Shown here: piece after piece, positions 29,659 through 38,496 of the stretch
Layout of the letters: every line of letters begins with the position of its first letter
Position numbering within the stretch: the stretch's first letter is position 1
Assembly: GCF_015169395.1 (NCBI RefSeq)
Contig: NZ_CP063458.1
Span: forward strand, 6,837,954 to 6,901,953
Reading direction: 5' to 3'
Length of the DNA: 64,000 nt
DNA from: Humisphaera borealis
Lineage (GTDB): Bacteria; Planctomycetota; Phycisphaerae; Tepidisphaerales; Tepidisphaeraceae
Translations under genes and position numbers: made by a program
The notes under the pieces: generated by a model
What the model saw: only the letters and a program-made list of their open reading frames with translations
The model's database searches: none
Told to the model about the DNA's origin: nothing

Positions 29659-32600
29659 GTGTCGAAATCAGTCGTCGCAGCGGTCCTCGTTTTCCTGCTC
29701 TGTGGGTGCGACGGCGAGAAATCGCCGAAACCCGCGGCCAACAGCAACGGGACGACTCGTCCAGTACCGGCCACCTCGCCTGCGCGTGTTTCCACTCCGG
29801 TGAAGCGTCCAACGCCCCCAATCGGCTTTCGGCCGTCCGCCACCCCCAATCCATCCTTTCGCTCTCGACTCCTGCCTCCTGCGACGCCTGCCGAGGTTCG
29901 CACGGTGGCGATCATCAACGGAACGGGACGCGAGGCTGTCGCCGAGCCGCTTCCTACGCTGCTGCTGACGGAACTCCAGGCCCAGACGAATCTGCGTCTG
30001 GTGGAACGCGATCGCATTGATGCGGCGATGAAGGAACTGTCGCGCTCGGCGACTGGTGCGAGCGACTCGGCGACGGCACTGAAGCTCGGCAAGCTCATCA
30101 CCGCCGACGCCTTTGTCATGCTCTCCGTGCCGTCCGTCAATGAGACAAAGGGCGGCGTCAGGGTTCGCATTGTCGAGGCCCGGGCGGGTCTTCTGCTGGA
30201 CGAGGGGATGGTCGAAGCGCAGCATCTCAAGGCGCCCCTCGACGCGCTCGTTGGACGCCTGATGGCCGCTTTCGCCCGCGCGCCCAAACAGGGAGGCAAG
30301 ACACGTTATGTCGGCCTTCTCGACGTGCGGTCCGAAGAAGTCGGACGTGCATTGGACGCAACAGCGGGTGACCTGCGGAGCCTCATCAGCGCCGAATTGC
30401 GAGCCATGCCTGATGTATTCGTGCTGGAGCGCTCCGACATGGGACGCCTCGCCGATGAGAGTGCGCTGGCGGAGATTCCGGTCGCGTTGCGCGGTTCATC
30501 CACGTTACTGGAAAGCGGCATTCGGAAAGAGGGCACGGACCTGGTCGTCACGATCCGTAGCAAAAGCTCAGCCGGCGCGGTTGGCGAGGAACGGGTGATC
30601 CGCGGGCCCGCCGATGGGTTGGTGAAGTTGCGTCCGCAGTTGGTCGCGGCGATCGCCCGTCTGCTGTCAATCGCTCCCCCTGTGGTAGAGGCGATCGATC
30701 CGCAGCTTGAGGCGTCGGCGTTCAGCGAGCGGTCCCGGCAACTCGCATCGCACGGAGCCCTCCGCGCCGCCGCATTGGCCGCCGATGTGGCACTGGCGCT
30801 GGACCCCACGCAGGAGCGCCGAAATTTTGCGTACTTGAAGTGGCGCGCGGCCGCCGATGCGAATCCCGCCTTTGAAATGAATAAGGGATCGAGCACGTAC
30901 CTTCCAGTTGACGCACCAGCCAGATACGAGGCGGCCATTCGCGCGGCGGTCCTTCAGATTGCTTCGTTCCACGACTTGGAAGCAACCGTTGCGCAGTCCG
31001 GCGACGTCAAAGCCCCCGGCGGTCTTGAGTTCGTGCGTACTGGTCCGTTGCATCGGTATGCGTCGGCCGCAACCGCCGCTGGTGAGCGGTGGAGTTTACG
31101 CGACATTTTTGACAAGAACCTGTCGCTGCAGTTCGATCCCGCTGATGAAGAAATCCTGAGACAGCGCGAGCGGCTCCGGGAACTCTGCCAGATGAAGTTC
31201 GATCGCCTGGTGCGGATCTGCAGGTCGAAGAACTGGTCCACGTCAGATCTGCTCGCGGAGAAGCTTTATTCGATCGGCCGATTCTGTGAAACGGACGAAG
31301 AAGCGAATCGATGGCTCGCAGACTGTTTGAAGATGCATGCCGCGGATGAATGGCGGAAGGACCTGTCTGCCCATGCCGAAGCCGTGTTTTACGTAGCACT
31401 GGCAAGTGTCGGAAAGAAGAGTTATCTCCCGTACCGTCGTCCAATCCCAAGGGTGAATAACGACTTGCTGCTGGGAAGTACCGATCCCAAGGTCAAGCTC
31501 GCGGGTCAGGCCGTGGTACTTGATAGCCTGAGCCCTGGTTCCCCGGCGCAGTTGCAATTGGCGGAATCAATGATCAGGCTGGCGTGGGAAGCGACGCCGG
31601 TCGATGAACCGTCAACGGCGCGGATCGTGGCCTATGAGTATTTTGACGCGTGGGATTCTCCCATTAAGAAGGCCGTAGAGGTCCTGTCCCGAAACGACGG
31701 CGGTAAGCCGGCGAGACGCACGTTCGACGCACTGCTTGCCCACTCGGCCCAGGAAGGGGATACGACCCGTCTGCTCGCTCACAACATTCTCATTCGCCAC
31801 TTCGTCTATGCGCTGCGTTCCGACAAGACCGGCTCGCATCTCGACGCGTTGGAAGCTCAGTTGAGTGCATTCCCGTCGCAGGCATTCGTCGAGGGGAATC
31901 GAAAGCATTATTCCGGCCTGATTACCAGCGAACGCAAGTCGCTGAACCAACCCGCGCGCACCAACTTCCTTGCGACGGCATTTCAGATCACCCCCGTTCC
32001 ACTCGATGGGATTGCCGCTCCTTCCAAGCCACATTGGATGGTTGCCGAGGGGAAAGATTTTCTCATTCTTTGCGAGCAATCCCAGCCCAATTTCGTCAGG
32101 CAAAAATGGGCGCTTTGGTCCGTCCCAATCCAAGGGGGCCGCGCCACCGCGGTCGCCACCGGCGAAGGTGACCGATGGAGCATCAGAGCGATCAACGGCC
32201 ATGCGAAGCTTGGCGATACTCACTACTTCGCAACCGCCAAGGGCTTGCTGGCCGGCAGCGGCGGAAAGCTTCAGTTGCTCACCGACGCCCAGGGATTGCC
32301 GGTCACCAATGTTACAAGTATCGCCGTTTTCGGCGGGAGATTGCTTCTCGGTTTTGAAGGCGGCCTCAGTTGGTACGACCCGGCAAGCCGCACCGCGCAG
32401 GCCGTCGCCTCCACAAAGGCAGTCACGATTAAGAACGTGCTGGACGGGGGTCTCAAGTACACGATCTCGTCACTGGTGGCCGATTCCACCCGCAAGTGCA
32501 TCTGGGTCGGCGTCACGGGTGGCGAGCGGCACGGGGTCTTTCAGTTCCTCTCGGACGGCACCCTGAACCGGGTCGTCAAGGCTCAGGACTATTCGGGCGG

Positions 32601-32931
32601 TCAACTCAACGTGGATGGAGACAGGCTTCTATTTGTGTCTCACTCGGGAATCGTCGGATATCGCTTTGCCTCCCGCGACCTTGATCCGCCGATCAAGGTT
32701 CAACTCTACGGGAGGAATTCGGCCGCCTCCGGCGTGCAATGGTTGATGCTGAACGAAACGACCGTGCTGACTTACGAGCAATGGGCGGGTCCCACGCGGA
32801 CCTACAGCGACTACGTCGGGCCGCTGATTCGCGTTGAGGGTCGCGTCTACTTCGCCGCGCCTCGTAATAGGTTCGCTTCGTCAACCACAATCCTGGGCAT
32901 CGTGGATGTCGCCAAGGCGGGGGCGCCATGA
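29659..32931 (+). CDS. large lipoprotein with CsgG-like N-terminal modules
   Basis: A 1090-residue protein, GTG start with GGGGA upstream. The lipobox is LLCGC (Cys16), followed by a Pro/Thr/Ser-rich spacer. Residues about 80-160 look like the CsgG curli-assembly fold (VAIINGTGREAVAEPLPTLL, LRLVERDRIDAAMKELS, LGKLITADAFVML). A second similar segment starts near residue 215 (RYVGLLDVRSEEV, VFVLERSDMGRLADES). The middle is helical, and the last 330 residues have repeated beta-strand blocks suggestive of a propeller (LLLGFEGGLSWYDPASRTA, CIWVGVTGGERHGVFQF). Its stop overlaps the next start (ATGA). Likely an outer-membrane-anchored periplasmic protein; exact role unknown. Confidence 0.65.
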   Translation: MSKSVVAAVLVFLLCGCDGEKSPKPAANSNGTTRPVPATSPARVSTPVKRPTPPIGFRPSATPNPSFRSRLLPPATPAEVRTVAIINGTGREAVAEPLPTLLLTELQAQTNLRLVERDRIDAAMKELSRSATGASDSATALKLGKLITADAFVMLSVPSVNETKGGVRVRIVEARAGLLLDEGMVEAQHLKAPLDALVGRLMAAFARAPKQGGKTRYVGLLDVRSEEVGRALDATAGDLRSLISAELRAMPDVFVLERSDMGRLADESALAEIPVALRGSSTLLESGIRKEGTDLVVTIRSKSSAGAVGEERVIRGPADGLVKLRPQLVAAIARLLSIAPPVVEAIDPQLEASAFSERSRQLASHGALRAAALAADVALALDPTQERRNFAYLKWRAAADANPAFEMNKGSSTYLPVDAPARYEAAIRAAVLQIASFHDLEATVAQSGDVKAPGGLEFVRTGPLHRYASAATAAGERWSLRDIFDKNLSLQFDPADEEILRQRERLRELCQMKFDRLVRICRSKNWSTSDLLAEKLYSIGRFCETDEEANRWLADCLKMHAADEWRKDLSAHAEAVFYVALASVGKKSYLPYRRPIPRVNNDLLLGSTDPKVKLAGQAVVLDSLSPGSPAQLQLAESMIRLAWEATPVDEPSTARIVAYEYFDAWDSPIKKAVEVLSRNDGGKPARRTFDALLAHSAQEGDTTRLLAHNILIRHFVYALRSDKTGSHLDALEAQLSAFPSQAFVEGNRKHYSGLITSERKSLNQPARTNFLATAFQITPVPLDGIAAPSKPHWMVAEGKDFLILCEQSQPNFVRQKWALWSVPIQGGRATAVATGEGDRWSIRAINGHAKLGDTHYFATAKGLLAGSGGKLQLLTDAQGLPVTNVTSIAVFGGRLLLGFEGGLSWYDPASRTAQAVASTKAVTIKNVLDGGLKYTISSLVADSTRKCIWVGVTGGERHGVFQFLSDGTLNRVVKAQDYSGGQLNVDGDRLLFVSHSGIVGYRFASRDLDPPIKVQLYGRNSAASGVQWLMLNETTVLTYEQWAGPTRTYSDYVGPLIRVEGRVYFAAPRNRFASSTTILGIVDVAKAGAP

Positions 32932-33971
32932 ACATCCTGGCTCTTTACGTTCTGGTGCTCTCACAACAAGGCTTCTGGCTTGGCGGGTCGGATTACGCGA
33001 TCACGTTCAAACGTACCGACGCCGCCTGGCCCGCTAATACGGAGTCGATCGACATCGCCTGGCAGTTGCGACTGGGCGATGAAGTCCTCGCAAGCGGAAA
33101 GCTTGCCGCGAAGAAGGACGAGTCGCCTACCGTGCGGCTTGCGGTCCCCGAAGTGCGAGTCCGCACGGAATTGCGGCTGACACTTTCCGTGTCGGCCGGT
33201 GGCAATGCACTGCTGAAAGACCAGCAGAAGGTCGAGGTCTTCCCGCGACCGGACAGACAGCGACTGCAGCGCTCGCTTGGCGGGAAACGAATCTGCATTT
33301 TGCGGCGCGGAAAGCCGGTCGCCGGCGACGCCGACGAGCGACTTCTGGCGATGCTGAAGGACAGTGGCGTGGTTTACGAGGTTGTTTCCGACGACACCAA
33401 GCTGGCGATCCGATCGCCGGAGATCGTCGTCGTCCTCGCGTCGGCATTGCCCGGCGGACTTTGGAAGGACTCTCTCCCGGAACTTGCCGAGACCGGGGTT
33501 TCGGTTTTGGTTCTCGAGCAGCGGGTAGCCGCCGAAATTGCCGGCTACCCGTTGACGCCACGAAAGACGATCGAGCGGATTGCTGTCACCGAGCGCCATC
33601 CGCTGCTTGAAGGCTTTTCGACGCGCGAAATTGAGGCGCTATTATCCGGCCCCTCGCACCAACCCATTGCGATGCGACTTCCGGCGGACGCGCCGGCGCA
33701 GGAAGTCGTATATTGGGCCGTGCCCGGCGGCGGGCCGGCGATGCCGATCGACTGTATGATCGCGGTGCGCACCCTGGGCAAGGGACGTATCATCTATAAC
33801 CAGTTGCCGTGGGAGGATCATGCGGCGGACGCCCGGGCAGTGACCATGTTGTTCTCCACGCTGGAGTGGATGGTCACGCCACCCGAGCCGACCCTTCCTC
33901 CCAGCGCTCGTCCGCCGCCGGCCGCGACCCGTCCTGTTGAGACCCCGAACCGAATCGAAATTAAGCGATAG
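32928..33971 (+). CDS. hypothetical secreted protein, possible GATase1-like fold
   Basis: A 347-residue protein translationally coupled to the lipoprotein gene (ATGA at 32928). It has a weak N-terminal hydrophobic stretch (MNILALYVLVLSQQGFWLGG), a beta-sandwich-like first third (IAWQLRLGDEVLASGKLAAK) and then an alternating alpha/beta domain (KRICILRRGKPVAG, IVVVLASALPGG, VSVLVLEQRVA, GKGRIIYNQLPWEDHA) reminiscent of glutamine-amidotransferase-like domains in bacterial glycosidases. A catalytic Cys is not evident. The C-terminus is Pro-rich. Function unknown; co-transcription with two CsgG-like genes suggests a common envelope task. Confidence 0.55.
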   Translation: MNILALYVLVLSQQGFWLGGSDYAITFKRTDAAWPANTESIDIAWQLRLGDEVLASGKLAAKKDESPTVRLAVPEVRVRTELRLTLSVSAGGNALLKDQQKVEVFPRPDRQRLQRSLGGKRICILRRGKPVAGDADERLLAMLKDSGVVYEVVSDDTKLAIRSPEIVVVLASALPGGLWKDSLPELAETGVSVLVLEQRVAAEIAGYPLTPRKTIERIAVTERHPLLEGFSTREIEALLSGPSHQPIAMRLPADAPAQEVVYWAVPGGGPAMPIDCMIAVRTLGKGRIIYNQLPWEDHAADARAVTMLFSTLEWMVTPPEPTLPPSARPPPAATRPVETPNRIEIKR

Positions 33972-34011
33972 CGATTCCAGAATATTGACCTCGTAGAAAG
34001 GCCTCGAACCC

Positions 34012-35016
34012 ATGCCATCGCGATTCACAATTCTTCGTGCAACGATCTCTGGCGCAGTACTGCTCTGCGTCGGACTTGCCAATGCCCGGGCCGCCGATCC
34101 CGCGCCGGCCACCAAGCCCGCGCCCAAGCCGGCCGCGATCACCGTCGCGATCATGGACTTTGACACCGGCGGCAAGACAGATGCCAATCTCGGCAAGCAG
34201 ATTCCCGACGCACTGGCCGCGATGTTGTCCGACGCGCCGGGCTTTCAACTGGTCGATCGATCGGAGATTTCCCGCGTGCTTGCCGAGCAGGCTGCGAGCC
34301 TTACCGGGCTCGTCGAAGCGGAGAAGGCGGTGAAGGTCGGCAAGCTTGTCGGAGCACAGGTGCTGATCGTCGGCAAGGTGTTTCCACTGGATCGAGATAC
34401 ATATGTGACCGCCAAACTCATTGGAACCGAGACATCGATCGTCAAAGCCGTCATGGCCAAGGGCAAGCCCGACGAGGACATCGGCACGCTTTTGGTCACC
34501 GTCGCCGACAAGATCTCCACCACACTCCGCACCCAGGGTCAGGCCCTCCTCCCAGATGGCGCGGTGGTGGATCCCATTCCAGACCTGAAGAAGCGACTTG
34601 CCGGCAAGAAGAAGCCCATCGTGCGTGTAACCGTCACGGAGAAACATCAAACGCCGCTACGCTCCAACATCGATCCGGCGGTCGAGACGGAAATTCGCCG
34701 CATGCTTATTGAGTGCGGCTTCACGGTACTGGCCGACGATGCCAAAGACCGCAAGCCGGACATCACGGTTGGCGGCGAGGCGTTCAGCGAGTTCGGCGCG
34801 TTGATCGGCAACCTGATCGCTTGCAGCGCGCGAGTGGAACTCAAGGCGACTGACGAACGTGCTGGCAAGCTGGTCTTCACGGACCGCGCCGTTACTAGAA
34901 CCGCGGACATTTCTGAAGCCATTGCCGGCAAGTCGGCGCTACAGAAGGGCGGCTATCAACTCGGCCTCAAACTTCTTGAACACTTCGCCCAGACGCTGCC
35001 GGATGAAAAGCGATAG
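34012..35016 (+). CDS. CsgG-like secreted protein
   Basis: A 334-residue protein with a signal peptide (ILRATISGAVLLCVGLANARA), an Ala/Pro/Lys linker, then a CsgG-type domain: ITVAIMDFDTGGKTDANLGK, IPDALAAMLSDAPGFQLVDR, SEISRVLAEQ, and VGKLVGAQVLIVGKVF. CsgG-family proteins form or assist outer-membrane secretion channels or are periplasmic sensors of similar fold. The second half has another alpha/beta segment (VETEIRRMLIECGFTVLADD). It ends without a lipobox at the start, so unlike CsgG it is probably soluble. Gap to the upstream gene is 40 bases. Confidence 0.7.
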   Translation: MPSRFTILRATISGAVLLCVGLANARAADPAPATKPAPKPAAITVAIMDFDTGGKTDANLGKQIPDALAAMLSDAPGFQLVDRSEISRVLAEQAASLTGLVEAEKAVKVGKLVGAQVLIVGKVFPLDRDTYVTAKLIGTETSIVKAVMAKGKPDEDIGTLLVTVADKISTTLRTQGQALLPDGAVVDPIPDLKKRLAGKKKPIVRVTVTEKHQTPLRSNIDPAVETEIRRMLIECGFTVLADDAKDRKPDITVGGEAFSEFGALIGNLIACSARVELKATDERAGKLVFTDRAVTRTADISEAIAGKSALQKGGYQLGLKLLEHFAQTLPDEKR

Positions 35017-35100
35017 GTGGTGAGTCCGGTTTCCTTCTCGTGTCTTTTGTGTTTTCGTGATTGATCTGAATCCCTTGCTGCTCGATCCACCGGAGACCGC

Positions 35101-35385
35101 ATGATGGCCCGCTATTGGCTGCTCGTCGCTCTGGTGACTTACCTTATTCCCGCGTCGACCGCGCTGGTATTGGCCTGCTGCCCCGCGCCGCCTTCCGTCC
35201 GGCCCGTCGTGAACGTCCCCGGGGCGGCATGTTCACCGGGCGGTAAACTTGCGTCGCACTACGGAAACGTCTCGCCTCTCAAAGCCAGCGCCTGCCCTCG
35301 TAGTGCCGCGAATCAATTCAGGCGGACTTCAAGTACCGATACACCGTTGGGCGCGTCAGCCCCGTCGCACTGGCCATCGCGGTGA
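35101..35385 (+). pseudogene. truncated small lipoprotein-like gene
   Basis: GGAG lies just before ATG 35101/35104, and the first residues (MMARYWLLVALVTYLIPAST then ALVLACCPAPPS) look like a lipoprotein signal. After about 50 residues the frame loses protein character and is antisense to the resolvase end (35318). It is best read as the fourth gene of the CsgG-like operon cut off by arrival of the resolvase segment. Low certainty. Confidence 0.35.
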
Positions 35386-35911
35386 TCTTCTCCCCTTCGC
35401 GGGCCATTCGCTTGATCGTTCGGACCTGCTCATCCGTGACCGATAGCCGCCGGCCCTTCTCCGAGCCGCCCCATGTCTTCCCGCGAGCCTTGGCGATCGC
35501 CTGGCCCGCGCGAACGCGTTCGGCGCGGACTTCTGTCTCGTATTGTGCCACCGAAGCCAGCACGTTGGCCATAAGGCGACCAGCGGCGGTGTGCAGGTCG
35601 ATGCCGTCCTTGATGCTCACGAGGTTCACGCGACGTTCGCCGAGCTCTTCGAATAGTGCCGTGAGCCCTTTGGCCGTTCTGCCCAGCCGATCAAGGCGCC
35701 AGCAGACGATGCGAGACACCTTTCCGAGTCGCAAGTCCTCCATCAACTTGCTCCACCCTCGACGCTCCATCGTCTTCCCGGTGAACTGATCGCGGTACCA
35801 GCTCGTAGTGTCGCCGCAGGCGTCGGCATACCGCCTGAGATCGGGCTCCTGGGAGGCGGTATCCTGGGACTTGGTAGAAACCCGGCAGTAGATAGCGGTG
35901 TGCTTGGACAT
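35318..35911 (-). CDS. serine recombinase (resolvase/invertase family)
   Basis: A 197-residue small serine recombinase. The catalytic serine is in AIYCRVSTKSQDTASQE, followed by family blocks VCWRLDRLGRTAKGL, GIDLHTAAGRLMANVLASVAQYE and RAGQAIAKARGKTWGG. The C-terminal helix-turn-helix (VRTIKRMAREGEKITAMASA then GLTRPTVYRYL) is complete. Length is normal for Tn3-type resolvases and DNA invertases. No transposase partner or res/hix site was recognised nearby, so it may be a relic of a separate element that entered the island. Confidence 0.92.
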   Translation of the reverse strand: MSKHTAIYCRVSTKSQDTASQEPDLRRYADACGDTTSWYRDQFTGKTMERRGWSKLMEDLRLGKVSRIVCWRLDRLGRTAKGLTALFEELGERRVNLVSIKDGIDLHTAAGRLMANVLASVAQYETEVRAERVRAGQAIAKARGKTWGGSEKGRRLSVTDEQVRTIKRMAREGEKITAMASATGLTRPTVYRYLKSA

Positions 35912-36029
35912 GGCAGAATTCTAGCACGCCTCACCCTAGAATGTAAACAGTCATTTATAAATCATAGATTACATGTTTGCCCAGTGCTGGCGAGTTCCAT
36001 TCCTACCGATTCCAACGAATAGTCACCCT

Positions 36030-36320
36030 TTACGCTTTCCCGTGTGTGCTTCCGGTAGACATGGCGCTTTCTGGCGCGGCCAGCCAAATGAGATCGCCGT
36101 CGCGCGATGCGTTCATGTGTCTGACGCCCGAAGCGCCGTCCTTCCACCCGACCGCCTCTATCCCCCTGCAATCCCGATGGCGGCAAAGCTCCTGACCACC
36201 CACCAAGTCGGCCGCAAATTCCAGCGCAGTTCGCCAGTCGCGGCTGGCCGGTTCGGCGGCATGCAATGTGCCGGATGTGGCACAAAGAAGCATCAGTAAA
36301 AAGCATAAACGCGTTCTCAT
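36030..36320 (-). CDS. hypothetical small secreted protein
   Basis: A 96-residue frame from ATG 36320 with a good signal peptide (MRTRLCFLLMLLCATSGTLH then AAEPA). The mature part (RDWRTALEFAADLVGGQELC, RHRDCRGIEAVGWKDGASGV) has two close Cys residues and no recognised family. No clear ribosome site is visible. A competing frame (35962-36438) has much less protein-like composition. Could be the 5' remnant of a larger gene. Confidence 0.4.
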   Translation of the reverse strand: MRTRLCFLLMLLCATSGTLHAAEPASRDWRTALEFAADLVGGQELCRHRDCRGIEAVGWKDGASGVRHMNASRDGDLIWLAAPESAMSTGSTHGKA

Positions 36321-36462
36321 GGCAGGTGGATCGCAAGTGGCCATCGGTCCTCAAACTCATACATCCGCGGTTGCAGCTTGAGTTTTTTGCAGAAAGAAAA
36401 CGCCCAACATACGTGATGCTGTCGCAGACGCACGCCACGCGCCCGGCCTTCTCGATTGAAGG

Positions 36463-38316
36463 TTACTTAGATGCAGGCGCGTCAGTCGTTGGCTTCGTGG
36501 TTGAGGAACGGACTGGCGCCAGATGCTTGTCGAGGAATAAGAACAGCAGTGGACGGAAATCCCGGGCTGGCGAAACCAGGGCGAATGTGTGCGGCGCGTT
36601 CGGCACGATCTCCAGTTGGTGCATGACGCCAGCCTTTTTCAGTGCCGCGGCCATCGTTTCGGCCTGGCTGTGCGGCACCGTTTCGTCCGCGGTGCCATGC
36701 ACGAGCAGCATCGGGGCATCATTCTTACTGACGTAAAACACCGGCGAGGCTTTCCGGTAAACATCTGGATTCTCCTCTCTTGTTTGGAGAAACATCTTCA
36801 TGTCGTGGTAATTCGGCAGGTCGAGGGCGCCGTAGAAGTTGATGGCGCAGCGGACACGCGTGCTCACGCCAGCCATGGGTGCCGCCGGCTCCAAGCCGTC
36901 TGCTTCGTCGGTAACTGCCAGCATCGCGGCAAGATTCCCGCCGGCAGAGTTGCCGAAAGCCGCGATGCGATCGGCATCGATCTGCAAGCGGTCGGCGTTG
37001 ACCCGTAACCAGCGAACGGCGGTCTTGGCATCAAGCAAACTCTGCGGCCAGGTGGGATTCTTGACGCCTTTGTTCCAGAGGCGGTAGTTGATGCTCATGC
37101 ACACGTATCCGTGCTGAGCCATTTCCACAGCCATCTGAACTTCCCGACCCTTGGCCTTGTCGCCGTCATTGAAGCCGCCGCCGTGCATCAGAAGCACTGC
37201 CGGCACGCGCTGGCCATCCTTCAACGTGGGGAGATAGAGGTCGGCCTTTTCGCGACGGTCGGAGGCGAGGTACATGATATCCCTGTCGACGTGGATGCCT
37301 TTGGGAATCTCCGGATCCTTCTCGCTTTTCCAGTCTTTGGGCTCGGTGGCGTTGATTGGGCTGAGGAGATTGGTTGTAAAAGCGAGATTGCCAGCGACTC
37401 CAATCCCGGCGGTCGTCACATCAAACGTTCGCTGCAAGCCGTTGTGATTCTGAGCGGAACCGGGTTGACGTTCCTCTTCCGCACGAAGCTGAGATTCCGG
37501 TTTCCCAGAGGCGACGGTCTTCTTTGCGGCCCACCTGATGGCTTCCAAGATGTGCTGACGCGCGAAAGGTGTGCTCAGCGATCGCAGATCATGACCGAAT
37601 TCCGTGTAGAAGAATCGGCCGCCGGTCGCGGGCTCGTGGGTCCAGGCGATCGGGTGATCGGCGCCCATCGGCTTGCCGTTGCGAGTCTTAAAATAATCGC
37701 GCACGGGTGTATACGTGGTCTCGTCCACGCGCATGAGCACGTTGAAGCCGGGCTTCCCGGTGACGGCACGATCGTGATTGGTCCAGTCCGCTTCGATCCA
37801 GAACTCCGCAGACTGGCCTTTGACGGCGGGATGATCTTTCGCGGCAGGATCGATCTTCACCTTCGCCTTGCTGAAGTCAGAGTCGCTGTTGAAGTCGCAA
37901 CCGCCGAGCTCATTCAGCCACGGCCACTTCGTCTGATGCACCAGCGCCGCATGCAGGCCGACGATGCCTTTTCCGCCATTCGTGAACCATTCCTCCACCG
38001 ATTTGCGTTGCTCCTCGGGCAGCACCTTGTCGAGTTCGTTGGCGTTATTGAGCACGAGCACGTCATAGCGGGCCAGTTCGTCGGCCCGCAGATCCTTCCA
38101 GTGCTCAGTCACATCCACCTCAATGCCATTCTCGTGCCCCAACAAGACGAGCCAGCGATTGATCTTCGGGATATCGACATGCCGGTAGTAACCCGTGTTG
38201 GAGTAGACGAGCACTCTCAATCCCGCACCACTCGACTTGGTCGGGCTCGGATCGTGCGCGAAGGCGGCGCGGCACAGAAGTAGAAGGAGAACCGGGAGGA
38301 TGTGTTTCATGGCCAT
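36463..38316 (-). CDS. secreted ThuA domain - alpha/beta hydrolase fusion
   Basis: A 617-residue exported protein (signal MKHILPVLLLLLCRAAFA). Residues about 33-265 are a ThuA (class I glutamine-amidotransferase-like) domain: LRVLVYSNTGYYRHVDIP, YDVLVLNNANELDKVLP, KGIVGLHAALVHQTKWPW, HPIAWTHEPATGGRFFYTEFGH split over the end. Residues about 340-600 are a BD-FAE/HSL-type esterase with oxyanion HGGG (378-381), nucleophile Ser457 in GNSAGG, Asp544 in GTADET and His576 in NAPHTF. Both halves look intact. The combination suggests processing of an acylated sugar, by inference. It is the first of the island's cluster of secreted esterases. Confidence 0.85.
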   Translation of the reverse strand: MAMKHILPVLLLLLCRAAFAHDPSPTKSSGAGLRVLVYSNTGYYRHVDIPKINRWLVLLGHENGIEVDVTEHWKDLRADELARYDVLVLNNANELDKVLPEEQRKSVEEWFTNGGKGIVGLHAALVHQTKWPWLNELGGCDFNSDSDFSKAKVKIDPAAKDHPAVKGQSAEFWIEADWTNHDRAVTGKPGFNVLMRVDETTYTPVRDYFKTRNGKPMGADHPIAWTHEPATGGRFFYTEFGHDLRSLSTPFARQHILEAIRWAAKKTVASGKPESQLRAEEERQPGSAQNHNGLQRTFDVTTAGIGVAGNLAFTTNLLSPINATEPKDWKSEKDPEIPKGIHVDRDIMYLASDRREKADLYLPTLKDGQRVPAVLLMHGGGFNDGDKAKGREVQMAVEMAQHGYVCMSINYRLWNKGVKNPTWPQSLLDAKTAVRWLRVNADRLQIDADRIAAFGNSAGGNLAAMLAVTDEADGLEPAAPMAGVSTRVRCAINFYGALDLPNYHDMKMFLQTREENPDVYRKASPVFYVSKNDAPMLLVHGTADETVPHSQAETMAAALKKAGVMHQLEIVPNAPHTFALVSPARDFRPLLFLFLDKHLAPVRSSTTKPTTDAPASK

Positions 38317-38496
38317 TGGTTGTTGGGTTGCTCGGTCTTCGTTTCTTCCGGAGCGGGCTTCGGGAGCGGGCCAAACTCGCTTTCGGGCATCGAGTGCAGT
38401 CGCTTCAGCAGTGCTTCGAGATCGGTATTTGAGCTCAGGTTATCATACTCCAGCGTAGCATTTCCGTGTCCTCGCCTGAGGAGGTGACATCGCGGC

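Noticed and set aside
35962..36438. 158-codon minus-strand frame
   Set aside because: Arg/Cys/His-rich; the overlapping 36030-36320 frame has a signal peptide and better composition.
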